Shown here in pieces: positions 10,835-20,262 of a stretch of 64,000 nt of DNA. Each line of letters starts with the position of its first letter. Position 1 is the stretch's first letter. The notes below the pieces were generated by a model. It searched no databases. It saw nothing but the letters and a program-made list of their open reading frames with translations, and was not told where the DNA came from. The DNA lies in NCBI GenBank assembly GCA_964017045.1, contig OZ024797.1, forward strand, positions 15,954,863 to 16,018,862, read 5' to 3'. Origin of the DNA: Omphiscola glabra. Taxonomy: Eukaryota; Mollusca; Gastropoda; Lymnaeidae. A program made the position numbers and the translations under genes.

Positions 10835-13001
10835 AATACTGAAGAGCGTGGGAGCCAGGACGCTGCTGACGGATGATGGTGGTGAATTTTTCTGGGCATC
10901 CGTACTTTTTCATGATTTTCCACAGGCCATCTCTATTGACCCTGTCAAAAGCCTTATTCAGGTCAATAAATGTGGAATATAGGTCCATGTTTTGCTCCTG
11001 ACATTTCTCTTGGAGCTGCCTGGCAGCAAACACCATATCGATAGTTCCTCGTTCTTTTCGGAAACCACATTGACTTTCGGGTAGGAGACCTCGCTCCAGA
11101 TGTGCATTTAGGCGGTTCAGAAGGGCTCGGGCCAAGATCTTGCCCGCGATGGACAGCAGTGAAATTCCGCGGTGATTGTCGCAGGCCTGGCGGTTTCCTT
11201 TGTGTTTGTACAGGTGGATAATGGAGGCATCTTTGAGGTCCTGTGGTATATTTTCCGTCTGCCAGATGATCTGGAATAGACGCAATAGCTTATCCGTCAA
11301 CGCTGGTCCACACTCTTTGTAGATTTTGGCAGGAATCATGTCGGAGCCAGGTACTTTACCATTGGACATTTGACGGATTGCTGTCTGTATCTCGACCGAA
11401 GTTGGGACAGCGTCCAGTGACTTGTTCATTGGGACCTGGGGCAGTCTTTCAATGGCCTCATCATTAATGATGGAAGGCGTATTCACCACATTTTTAAAGT
11501 GTTCCGCCCATCTTTCCAAGATTTTTTCCTTGTCTGTGATGAGGGTAGAACCGTCTGCACTAAGGAGAGGGGAAAAGCCTGAGGTGGTAACTCCATAGAT
11601 TTCTCTCAGGCCACTGTAGAAGTTTTTCATGTCTTTTTTGTCTGCAAAGCCTTGAATCTCATCAGCTTTCGCATTCAACCAGGAGTCTTGCATCTGGCGC
11701 AGTTGTAATTGGACCTTGCTGCGGATGTTCCTCAGTGCAGCTGTCTTTGCTGCTGACATTGGGTCATCATGGAGGGCTTTGTACGCCCGACGTTTTTGCT
11801 CAAGTAGCATTTGGATTGCTGTGTTGTTTTCATCAAACCAATCCTTGTGTTTTCTGATAGAGGGTCCGAGGCGCTCAGCGGCTGTGTTATACACCGTCTC
11901 ACGAAGTGTGGTCCACGCTGCTTCCGCGTCCTGGTTGTTCAGTGTTATGGAATCAAGGCGTTCATCCAGGGTGTCAACAAAGGTTTGTCTTACATCAGGG
12001 ATCTTCAGCTTACTGATGTTGAGGCGTTTCGGAGCTTTGGTGGCCTGAGGTCGTCTCTTAGGTTGGATATGAATTTTCAACTTTGAGACGATGAGGTGGT
12101 GATCCGTCCAGCATTCTGCGCCGCACATGGCCTTAGTCACTCTCACATCATGCCGGTCCCTACTTCTGACGATGACATAATCTATTAGGTGCCAGTTTTT
12201 AGAACGGGGGGGCATCCAGGAGGTCCTGTTGCGCGTAGGCAGGTTAAATGTGGTGTTTGTTATTAGAAGGCCGTGTTCAGCACAGGTCTGTAGTAGCAGT
12301 AGGCCGTTGCTGTTGCACTTTCCAACACCATACTTCCCCAACACTCCTCCCCAGGAGGTGTAGTCACTGCCGACACGTGCATTGAAATCTCCAAGAATTA
12401 TGAGTTTGTCAGCAGTCGGTGTGGAGGAGATGACAGTGTTCAGGTCCTCATAAAACCTATCTATGGACTCTTCTGTGTTTGTCATGGTGGGTGCATAGGC
12501 ACTGACTAAAGTGGCAGCCTTCCTTCCATGGCAGAGGGGGAGTTTCAACCTCATGAGTCGGTCATTGATTCCCTCTGTAGAGCTGGAGAGCTTGCTCGCA
12601 AGAGAGGTTTTGATAGCAAAGCCAACTCCGGCTTCACGCCTTGCGTCAGGGTCTCGTCCACTCCAGAAGAAAGAATAGCCAGCAAGCTTTTCCGTGAGTT
12701 CACCTTTGCCAGAGAGTCTGGTTTCACTTAGGGCGGCGATTTCTATGTTGTATCTGGCCAGTTCATGAGCAATGACCGCCGTGCGTCGTTGAGGTCTGTT
12801 TGTCGAGTCCCTGTCAAGCAGTGTGCGGATGTTCCACGTGGCAATTTTAAGTGAAATAGAGTTTATCTTTGATTTTCGACCGCAAAAATTGGGTCCCCGT
12901 CGACCCTGTTTAACCTGCCAGGTTGTGAAGGAGCAGGGAATGTTCTGGGCTCCTATTCTAGTCCCTTCCTCATGCATTTGGGAGAGCATGCCCGTCGCCA
13001 C
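10812..13001 (-). pseudogene. LINE endonuclease and N-terminal reverse transcriptase
   Basis: The 729-residue frame begins a cysteine-poor leader, then an exonuclease-endonuclease-phosphatase fold: KIATWNIRTLLD at about residue 52, LSETRLSG, GDFNARVGSD, and HLIDYVIVR with the TDHHLIVSKL block. The endonuclease nicks target DNA to prime reverse transcription. After a linker come reverse transcriptase blocks: NGKVPGSDMIPAKIYK, HRGISLLSIAGKILARAL, QCGFRKERGTIDMVF and FIDLNKAFDRVNRDGLW. The last 15 residues are out-of-frame sequence. A deletion near 10860-10872 removes the segment with the usual GVKQGC block (about 30-40 residues, judged from related elements), and the frame then shifts into the next one. 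Confidence 0.88.
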
Positions 13002-13079
13002 AGGATTTGGGATAATGGGAAATGGATGACTGATGACTTGCGCGGGTGACTTTGTTTAAAGTGAGGAAGAGTTGCGCAC

Positions 13080-13291
13080 GGATCTTCAGCTTACTGATGT
13101 TGAGGCGTTTCGGAGCTTTGGTGGCCTGAGGTCGTCTCTTAGGTTGGATGTGAATTTTCAACTTTGAGACGATGAGGCGGTGATCCGTCCAGCATTCTGC
13201 GCCGCACATGGCCTTAGTCACTCTCACATCATGCCGGTCCCTATTTCTGACGATGACATAATCTATTAGGTGCCAGTTTTTAGAACGGGGG
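13080..13291 (-). repeat. Second copy of LINE endonuclease segment (212 bp)
   Basis: It is identical, except for three substitutions, to 11999-12210 inside the adjacent LINE and in the same orientation. It encodes the HLIDYVIVR to LNISKLKI part of the endonuclease. It lies inside the LINE's target-site duplication, so it arrived in the same insertion event. Confidence 0.92.
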
Positions 13292-13303
13292 TGCTCCATA
13301 GGT
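13292..13303. repeat. Target-site duplication of LINE, 5' side
   Basis: TGCTCCATAGGT is the exact partner of 9713-9724 and directly follows the end of the 212-bp fused piece. Confidence 0.85.
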
Positions 13304-13361
13304 ACACATAAAGGTACACCTAAAGGTATACATATAGGTACACATATAGGTACACATGTTA
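13297..13361. repeat. Short ~12-bp repeat (AGGTACACATAA type)
   Basis: AGGTACACAT/AGGTATACAT motifs occur five times, with slight variation. Confidence 0.7.
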
Positions 13362-13574
13362 ATTTTGATAAAAGTACGTTATTATTTTTACTTACTTCCA
13401 TCGTTATCAAAGAATTAGATCTAGATTATTTAGAGATCATTGGATCATTATAATGACTTAAGTCTATCAAAGATTATGATTACTCTCTTGTTTTGGAAAA
13501 AAAATGTATGTCAAAAAAATACTTTTATAAATAAATCATATAAAAAAAACGGTCTCCCATTCCTTTACACAGAA

Positions 13575-16196
13575 ATGAAGGACATTCGATCAGTCACTGC
13601 GATGTCGGGTCAGGACAACACTGTTTGGGGCAACGAAGAACCTATTATAGACTTAAAGACATCACCCAGTAGACAAGACATCAACAGCGCAATGCTTCAG
13701 CTCAGAAGTCTTGAGGGCTCTACGGGTATCAGTATGATGGACTGGACAGAACGGTTGATAGAGCTGACCTCTGTCTCTGATGAACAAACGCACCAACAGA
13801 TCGCGGGCCAACAGTGTATGGGCCAACAGATCGCGGGCCAACAGTGTCTGGGCCAACAGATCGCGGGCCAACAGTGTCCGGTGAACACAAGCAACGTGTT
13901 TCAAACACTTGAACATTCGAGACAACACTTCGGCGATGACGCAACATTCAGATCGACTCCTCGTTCGCTGCAACCGGGCAGACACACGGCACACACATCG
14001 CGGGATCAAATATCAAGCAGACATTTTGATAAAAAAGTCTGCGAAAACAATAGAAGGCAAGGCGCCCATATTTCCTCCCCTTTACCATCATCGGCAAGGG
14101 AAGACAGTTCTTACACGAACCTCTTCACTGGAGACCATAGTGTATCACAACTAGATCGACCGTCTGCTCTGCCTTCATGCAAGTACTTGGGTAAGCAACA
14201 TTTAAGTTCCCAAGGAACAATTCAAAAACCGCTGTCAGAGACGCCCATGTCAGACTTTAGTTCACACATGTCAGTCACAAACTACGCATCACACGACTCA
14301 ATCACTAGCTACACATCACACGATTCATTCACAAACTACACATCGCACGACTCAATGAGAAACTACACCACACACGACTCAAACAAAAACAACACATCAC
14401 ACGCCATTACTCAAGAAACTCTCGAAACATTTGGGAGCCAAACAGCCATCAATGATTTAAATCTATTTCATACTCCACTGAGCTTGGACTTAATCATGAC
14501 CAATAAAAACTTTAATTTGGGCACTTTGGATGTTTTAGATTCATTCTCGTCTGCTGGTTTGATCACGAACTCTACCGAGCAACCGGACACGACAAATATG
14601 TTGCATGGAACACCCGTGAGTTCATTCAGTGTGACAGAACCGTTAAGATGTTCTGAGAATGTTTGTAGTTTTAGCGATGATTTCATTGACTTTGCAACAG
14701 TTGAGGTGGAAACAACAGGAAAGAGTTCAGATTGCTATCAGCAGACGATCGCGAATGCCCCAGTTTCGAGCACAAACACTGGTACCGTCACCATCCGCCA
14801 TGCGGACGACGCCATCTTTGATGCACCAAGCACCAATTCCTTCCGGTTTAAACTGCCGAGCGTTAGTGCTTCCGGTCTGCCGGCGTCTTCAACGACGACC
14901 GGTGAACAGTTTATTTTAAATTCTTCTCTTGCCCGGACCATTAGCTCTGGGATCAGTATGCCTGATGATATTGAGGATCATCTTGTGGCGTCTAGTTCGG
15001 ACTCCCAAAGTCCATGGGAGCCGTACTCCCAAAGTCCATGGGAGCCGTACTCCCAAAGTCCATGGGAGCCGTACTCAGCGTCCTTACATCCATGGGACAC
15101 AGGAGTTTTGTCGCTGACTGATGAGGACTTGGCTGTTGGAGAAAACAGCATACAAAGTAAAACAACACCTTCCTTAGATCTGAAAACACCAACAGATATC
15201 CCAAGAGATGCGTTACAAAAAAACCAGGACACGTCATTAAAATTATCTCTCATCGGCAGCAAATATCAACGTTCATCGGAAAGACTAGCTTCACAGGGTA
15301 AGGCTCAGGTCTTGCCAACGGCTGACGGCGTAAATGAAACGGTCTCCGTGCAGCCCTGCCCAAGCCAGTACACGCCTACATCTAGTGACGTCTCGACGAG
15401 GTCACCTTTGACCCCATGTCAGGCGTCACAACAACCCCCGTGTATAACATCATCTGTAGCGTACTCTGTGCACGTTTCAAGTGTAATCAATTATATGAAC
15501 TTTCAGACCAAGCAGACGCATCCCGTGACCTTGACCTCCACTTCACGGAAACCCGCCGACTCAAATTCTGGTAGACGGCGGGCTTTGACTGCTCCAGGTT
15601 CTTCCTCCGGTGAGTCAACGCCCCGCCGGGACCCACAACTCTGCACGCTTTCTGCCCCGAGACGACAAACTCACCCGCTTCTAGACAATCGTTGCCTTTC
15701 AAGCAGAAACCCTGCTGTAAAAAGCCCTCGACTCTCGACCTACCCGAAACCAAATCTCTCAGACTTATCTTCTGACGCACTGCTCAGCCCGGGCGATGTC
15801 AACCGGACGTTTTTAACCAGCGTTGAAACCCATATTTCTGGGAAACCCCAAGCACCAATGACTGGAATGTCCTCGGAGATAAGCGACGTCAGCTTGCAGG
15901 ACTCCGACGCAAGCAGCAGCGTGTCCACGTCACTAACGGAAGGAGAAGGCTCGGGAGAGCGAGCAGCCGCTCAGAACCTGAAGGAAAAGCTGAGATTTCG
16001 CCTAAAGGGAAAAGGTTTAACCACAGAGGGTCTCAAGCCACCAGAGGAATGTAGGGCACTCGATACAGGGACAACTTCTGTACCAGAGGCCTGTCAAGTT
16101 ACTAGCTTGACAAGAAGGAAACGATACAGTGACGTTGACACAGACTCTTCCAGTACCAGCAGAGCAAAGAGCTTTCGTCGAAGTTCTTCGTCCACT
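13575..16196 (+). CDS. bZIP transcription factor (Fos/ATF3/JDP2-like), large N-terminal coding exon
   Basis: This exon encodes residues 1-874 of a predicted 1003-residue nuclear DNA-binding protein. I start at ATG 13575 because a clear acceptor (CATTCCTTTACACAG) ends at 13572, just before it; the open frame extends up to 13440, but that part is AT-rich intron-like sequence. The exon ends at a strong donor (CACT/GTAAGTAT, 16196/16197), phase 0. The region is Ser/Thr-rich and disordered, with three in-frame tandem repeats (QQIAGQQC, TSHDS and SQSPWEPY units), as expected of an activation or regulatory domain. It ends with a basic, Ser-rich stretch (RRKRYSDVD, FRRSSSST). The protein is much longer than vertebrate ATF3 or Fos; the family call rests on the C-terminal exons. 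Upstream 5' exons are possible. Confidence 0.82.
13793..13882 (+). repeat. In-frame 30-bp coding repeat, 3 copies
   Basis: CCAACAGATCGCGGGCCAAC recurs every 30 bases inside the bZIP coding exon, encoding GQQIAGQQC-type decapeptides. Copies are nearly identical. Confidence 0.95.
14280..14405 (+). repeat. In-frame 27-bp coding repeat, ~4.7 copies
   Basis: It encodes NYxSHDSxx nonapeptides (YASHDS, YTSHDS, YTTHDS, NTSHA). It is more diverged than the other two coding repeats, so it is older. Confidence 0.9.
15002..15076 (+). repeat. In-frame 24-bp coding repeat, 3 copies
   Basis: CTCCCAAAGTCCATGGGAGC recurs every 24 bases, encoding SQSPWEPY octapeptides. The three copies are identical in DNA, so the expansion is recent. 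Confidence 0.95.
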
Positions 16197-16234
16197 GTAA
16201 GTATAGGACATGATCTGCCGTACAACTTTTCATA

Positions 16235-16530
16235 TAAAGGGTGGTACAACTGGTACAAGTATTCTTATAATGGCTGATACATTTGGTACAAGTACAAGTA
16301 TCATGGGATCGGTGTTACAACTGGTACGAGTATTCATAGAATCGACGGTATCACTGGTACAAGTATTAATTTGATTGGTAAAATCTTTGAATTAAAAAAA
16401 AAAAAAAGAGTACAAATTTCGATAAAGTTGATGGTACAAAAGTAAACATTTTTATAAAGTTGGTGACGCAATAAGCACACATTTTGATGACGTTGGTGGT
16501 ACAACAAGAAGTATACATTTTGATACAATG
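16235..16530. repeat. Degenerate repeat in bZIP intron 1
   Basis: GGTACAAGTATT and related motifs recur about every 30 bases with heavy divergence, filling most of the 475-bp intron (16197-16671). Confidence 0.6.
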
Positions 16531-16671
16531 GGTTATTCAACTAACAAAAAGCTTCTTAAAAAAAAAAACATACTACACATATCATCAATAGATATCGGTC
16601 CATTAAAGAATACATGTTTGACACTTGACACCAATAAAAACCATCTAAAAATCATGGTATTATCCTTTCAG

Positions 16672-16905
16672 TTGTCTGGGTCAAGCGAGGAAGACCACGA
16701 CGTCACGCTGGACTCTCAAAACCCCCTGAGTGATGAGAAGAAAAGCAACAAAAGGAGCGAGAGCAGAAAGGGCGCCGATGAAGGTGGCGATGACGAAGGA
16801 GAGGAAGAAGACGAGGAGACGAGACTTGCCAAGAGAGAAAAGAACCGACTCGCCGCCCAGAAATGTCGTCACATGAAGAGGGATAAAATGTTGATGCTCA
16901 GTAAG
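16672..16905 (+). CDS. bZIP factor, exon with acidic stretch and basic region
   Basis: It encodes residues 875-952. The acceptor TATCCTTTCAG ends at 16671 and the donor AAG/GTGAGG is at 16905/16906; both junctions are phase 0. It starts LSGSSEEDHD, has an acidic run (GGDDEGEEEDEE), then the DNA-contacting basic region KREKNRLAAQKCRHMKR. The N-x7-R signature (N932, R940) is intact, with the AAQKCR core shared with the Fos, ATF3, JDP2 and BATF group, which bind AP-1/CRE sites as dimers. The first zipper leucine (residue 950) lies at the exon end, so the zipper is completed only by splicing to the next exon. Confidence 0.9.
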
Positions 16906-17050
16906 GTGAGGACAACACAACGTGAACTCTGACCCTTAGATATTAAATTGGGATGACCTTTTTGTCGGGTTACATATTATATAGCAGCTTTTGGTGTAGT
17001 GTCGATGTATTAACATTCAGAGAAAGAACAACACGCAATAAAACAAACAT

Positions 17051-17165
17051 ACACAGCACCGTCATGTCTATGTGCAACACACATCTTTCATGCAGTACAA
17101 TACACAGCACCGTCATGTCTATGTGCATCACACATCTTTTATGCAGTACAATACACAGCACCGTC
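17051..17165. repeat. 51-bp repeat in bZIP intron 2, 2.3 copies
   Basis: ACACAGCACCGTCATGTC occurs at 17051 and 17102, with a partial copy at 17153. Confidence 0.9.
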
Positions 17166-17179
17166 AAGCCAATACACAA

Positions 17180-17540
17180 CAAAACACCATCGTACCAATA
17201 CACCCAACAACACCATCGTACCAATACACCAAACAACACCATCGTACCAATACACCCAACAACACCATCGTACCAATACACCCAACAACACCATCGTACC
17301 AATACACCAAACAACACCATCGTACCAATACACCCAACAACACCATTGTACCAATACACCCAACAACACCATCGTACCAATACACCAAACAACACCATCG
17401 TACCAATACACCCAACATCACCATCGTACCAATACACCAAACAACACCATCGTAACAATACACCCAACAACACCATCGTACCATTACACCACACAACACC
17501 ATCGTAACAATACACCCAACAACACCATCGTAACAATACA
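17180..17540. repeat. 26-bp minisatellite in bZIP intron 2, ~14 copies
   Basis: CACCATCGTACCAATACACC recurs every 26 bases. Because the unit lacks stops in several frames, long frames appear on both strands (16953-17550); they are not genes. Confidence 0.95.
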
Positions 17541-17652
17541 CTAAAAACAACTAAAGATATGTTTAACTTTAAATTGAATTGAAAATTTTTCTAGCTGGTC
17601 TGCCGTCAACTGTTTTGTTTTGATAGTTTTCTTTTTTTCTTCACCTTTTCAG

Positions 17653-17808
17653 CAAGTGTATCGCCTGGAGGTGAGGCAGAGTAAAATAAAATCAGAGGTG
17701 GAGAGACTGAACGAGGAGAGGGAGCAGCTCGAGGAGATGTTGAGGGTTCACGCGTTCGTCTGCAAGAGGAAGCAACAGTCACCAGAACAAAGTAAACATC
17801 AACATTAG
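17653..17808 (+). CDS. bZIP factor, leucine-zipper exon and C-terminus
   Basis: It encodes residues 953-1003 and the TAG stop at 17806-17808. The acceptor CACCTTTTCAG ends at 17652, phase 0. Joined to the previous exon it gives exactly N-x7-R-x9-L-x6-L-x6-I-x6-L-x6-L-x6-H, strong proof of the splice model. The zipper (VYRLEVRQSKIKSEVERL, then EREQLEEML) ends RVHAFVC, matching the LHRPTC/AHRPAC end of ATF3 and Fos zippers. Charged e and g positions suggest heterodimer formation. The tail after the zipper is only about 16 residues, so there is no Fos-like C-terminal activation domain. Confidence 0.9.
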   Translation, partial: QVYRLEVRQSKIKSEVERLNEEREQLEEMLRVHAFVCKRKQQSPEQSKHQH

Positions 17809-17984
17809 AATCCCTGCATCAGACAATCGTTTGTGTTACATGCGTTGTCAATTGAGGACCAATGTTACGTCACGGTTTCCTTACAGATCGGAGGCGTGTG
17901 TCCATAATTACTATGGTATATCGAAGTGACGTAATGAATGGATGTTTAATGTGTTAAAATTAGAAATGTTTGCACACCGTTAAA

Positions 17985-18062
17985 CTATGCCCAGTTTGTA
18001 GGCGTGGTGTAGGGTTCTGCCCAGTTTGTAGGCGTGGTGTAGGGTTCTGCCCAGTTTGTGAT
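17985..18062. repeat. 30-bp repeat downstream of bZIP stop, ~2.7 copies
   Basis: GCCCAGTTTGTAGGCGTGGT recurs every 30 bases and runs directly into the next array. It may lie in the 3' untranslated region of the bZIP transcript. Confidence 0.9.
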
Positions 18063-18378
18063 GCGATGGTTACATCCCCTGATGCGATGGTTACATCCCC
18101 TGATGCAATGGTTACACCCCCTGATACGATGGTTACATCCCCTGATGCGATGGTTACATCCGCTGATGCAATGATTACACCCCCTGATGCGATGGTTACA
18201 CTCCCTGATGTGGTGGTTACATTCCCTGATGTGGTGGTTATATTCCCTGATGCGATGGTTACACCCCCTGATGCGGTGGTTACATTCCCTGATGCGGTGG
18301 TTTCATCCCCTGATGCGATGGTTACATACCCTGATGCGGTGGTTACATCACCTGATCCAAAGGTTCCATCCCCTGTTT
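18058..18378. repeat. 21-bp minisatellite, ~15 copies
   Basis: CCTGATGCGATGGTTACATC recurs every 21 bases with frequent substitutions. A multiple of three, it gives long open frames on both strands (17960-18485), which I do not treat as genes. It possibly lies in the bZIP 3' untranslated region. Confidence 0.93.
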
Positions 18379-18639
18379 CAAGCTGTCTCATTACCCCTCT
18401 AAGTACCCACCCGATGTTGAGATTAAGGAAGATGTTATTATTATTACAGTCGTGTAGCATGGTATATTTATATGACACTATATAACAAGATTGAGTTATT
18501 TTTATTAATCACTCGACAGTAATTTTTGTACGTCTTAAAATTTGCTTTTTAAAACCAATGAAACTTTTCACTTCATCACAACACTGAATACTTTAACATT
18601 ATTTGTCTTAATGCTTTGGACATTTAATAATCGTCATAA

Positions 18640-18893
18640 CACGCTTCTCGGCCTTTTGGCTGAGATCCCAGTGTAGTATTTGTTCTTAGGCAAGTGGGCC
18701 ACCAAGCCTGTGAGGGATGTGATATCTCGCTTTGTTCTGGCCAAAGCCGGGGGTAGAACCAATGAGAGCGCCGCAGAGGTTAAGAGACCCGCATGGGCAG
18801 ACTTTAAAGATGGACTACCCCAGTATTGCAGTACTTCTGGAGGAACCCTTATAATAATTTAAACAAAAAACAAAAAAAACAAAAAAACAAATA
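18640..18893 (+). pseudogene. U2 snRNA-headed chimeric retrocopy or SINE
   Basis: Bases 18642-18688 match the first ~48 nt of U2 snRNA: CGCTTCTCGGCCTTTTGGCT, then GAGATC and the branch-point pairing segment GTGTAGTA, then TTGTTCTTA. The match stops there; no Sm site or later U2 stems follow. Instead comes a ~174-bp body (18689-18862) unrelated to U2 and an A-rich tail (AAACAAAAAACAAAAAAAAC type, 18863-18893). The structure fits reverse transcription of a 3' RNA followed by a template switch into U2 RNA and extension to its 5' end. It could also be a SINE family with a U2 head. It is not a functional U2 gene. Confidence 0.75.
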
Positions 18894-19701
18894 GGTTTTT
18901 GAACCAATCTCCCCCACATTATTATCCTTGATGTTCTTGACAAATGTCACTGACATGTCACATCGTCTATGGCAGAATGTTAAAGTGCAATATTATGTGA
19001 TATATTGCCTAATTGTATGCAACATGAGACGACTAGAAATCCAGCCAAAGATATTTTTCATATTTATAAAAGAACAATTTCTTATTTATAACAAAATTCT
19101 AATAAATGTTTCTCATTTTTACTAAGTCATTTTTGTGTTACACCTTGATATAATGTTTACATTTTTGTTGTTTCAATAATGTGCATCTGTTTTCTCTCAC
19201 CTGGTCCGACAAACAGGTGAACTGTTTTTGATTTGATACGTTTACTTTCCTCGTTATTGTTTTTAAGATTGTTTAAAAAATAAAGCGTGAATGAAACGCA
19301 AAATTTGAAATTTGTCTCGTTTCGTTATTATATAATACAACCATTTCATGATCTCATTATTTCAAACAAATGATACAACCCACCAAATAGTTTGAATGAA
19401 CGGCTCCAGTTTCTTTGTAACTGAGGCCGGTGTCAGGTCTAGCAATGAGCGATTTGTTTCAAAATATCTCAGTTCTTTCTGTTTCTGGTCGTCATCTTTT
19501 TTTCTTAAGCGGCAATTTGTCAACTTGGCTTAATTTGTACAGTGGGTGCTGTTAAGAACACTTTTTTTTTATTTTCGGAGGAGGGGAAGGAGGGTCACTT
19601 TATTCCCACAGAATTATTAAAAACATGTATTGGTATGTTACAAAATAAATATTATAATCGAAACGCAATATTACAATGTGAACACGCAGAGCTGTTCCAA
19701 A
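18894..19701. other. AT-rich spacer, nothing recognised
   Basis: No gene is seen. An AATAAA at 19279-19284 is the only obvious candidate polyadenylation signal downstream of the bZIP stop, and it is 1.5 kb away. Confidence 0.35.
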
Positions 19702-19778
19702 CAGTGTTTCTTTCAGACATTTCATCCGGGTTGGAGGGGGGGGGGGTGTGGAGATAATTTCAGATTTTCGGGTCTGTG

Positions 19779-19808
19779 GGTGTGTGTGTGTGTGTGTGTG
19801 TGCGCGCG
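19779..19808. repeat. GT/GC dinucleotide microsatellite
   Basis: It is a run of about 13 TG units followed by CGCGCGC. Confidence 0.9.
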
Positions 19809-19999
19809 CCAGTGGACAGAGGTGTAACTAAGAGGGGGCATAGACTAGCGGGCGTGCCTAATAGGCTATTATGGTACTTAATGGATGAAAATAATGGGGT
19901 TCGGAGTTGAAAAAAAAGGAGGGGCTTAAAAATGAAATTTTTTCCTTGGCAACTAAAACTCTAGCTACGCGACGCCATTGGCGTAAAACGGGGGCTGAG

Positions 20000-20262
20000 G
20001 GGTGGTCTGCCCAGGTGTGACGGGTGGTCTGCCCAGGTGTGACGGGTGGTCTGCCCAGGTGTGACGGGTGGTCTGCCCAGGTGTGACGGGTGGTCTGCCC
20101 AGGTGTGACGGGTGGTCTGCCCAGGTGTCGTTTATTTGTAGTGACGGGTGGTCTGCCCAGGTGTCGTTTATTTGTAGTGACGGGTGGTCTGCCCAGGTGT
20201 CGTTTATTTGTAGTGACGGGTGGTCTGCCCAGGTGTCGTTTATTTGTAGTGACGGGTGGTAA
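20000..20262. repeat. Compound 22-bp then 36-bp minisatellite
   Basis: GTGACGGGTGGTCTGCCCAG repeats every 22 bases about five times; then the same core, extended by TCGTTTATTTGTA, repeats every 36 bases about four times. The switch of unit length inside one array shows stepwise growth. Confidence 0.95.

Larger units (their letters stand above)
9725..13291 (-). mobile_element. RTE-like non-LTR retrotransposon with fused 5' fragment
   Basis: This is a single insertion on the minus strand, defined by the 12-bp direct repeat TGCTCCATAGGT on both sides. Read 5' to 3' it has a 212-bp piece of LINE (13291-13080), a short leader, an AP-type endonuclease plus reverse transcriptase frame (13001-10812), a frame with the rest of the reverse transcriptase and a C-terminal zinc finger (10834-9743), and a short 3' end with an ACAAC-type tail. 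The endonuclease resembles the RTE/BovB type often labelled CFDP2-like in databases; the clade is inference. The copy is dead: part of the palm domain is deleted and the frame is shifted. Confidence 0.88.

Noticed and set aside
13440..13574. Starting the bZIP protein at the first ATG of the open frame (13440)
   Set aside because: The extra 45 codons are AT-rich and contain a clear polypyrimidine tract and AG acceptor ending at 13572, so this part is probably intron.
16953..17550. Frames of up to 188 codons in bZIP intron 2, both strands
   Set aside because: They come from the 26-bp array lying between two well-supported splice sites.
17960..18485. Frames of 171-172 codons on both strands after the bZIP stop
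   Set aside because: They come from the 21- and 30-bp arrays; no domain and no continuation of the bZIP frame.
18640..18893. Functional U2 snRNA gene
   Set aside because: Only the first ~48 nt match; the Sm site and later stem-loops are missing and an A-rich tail follows.
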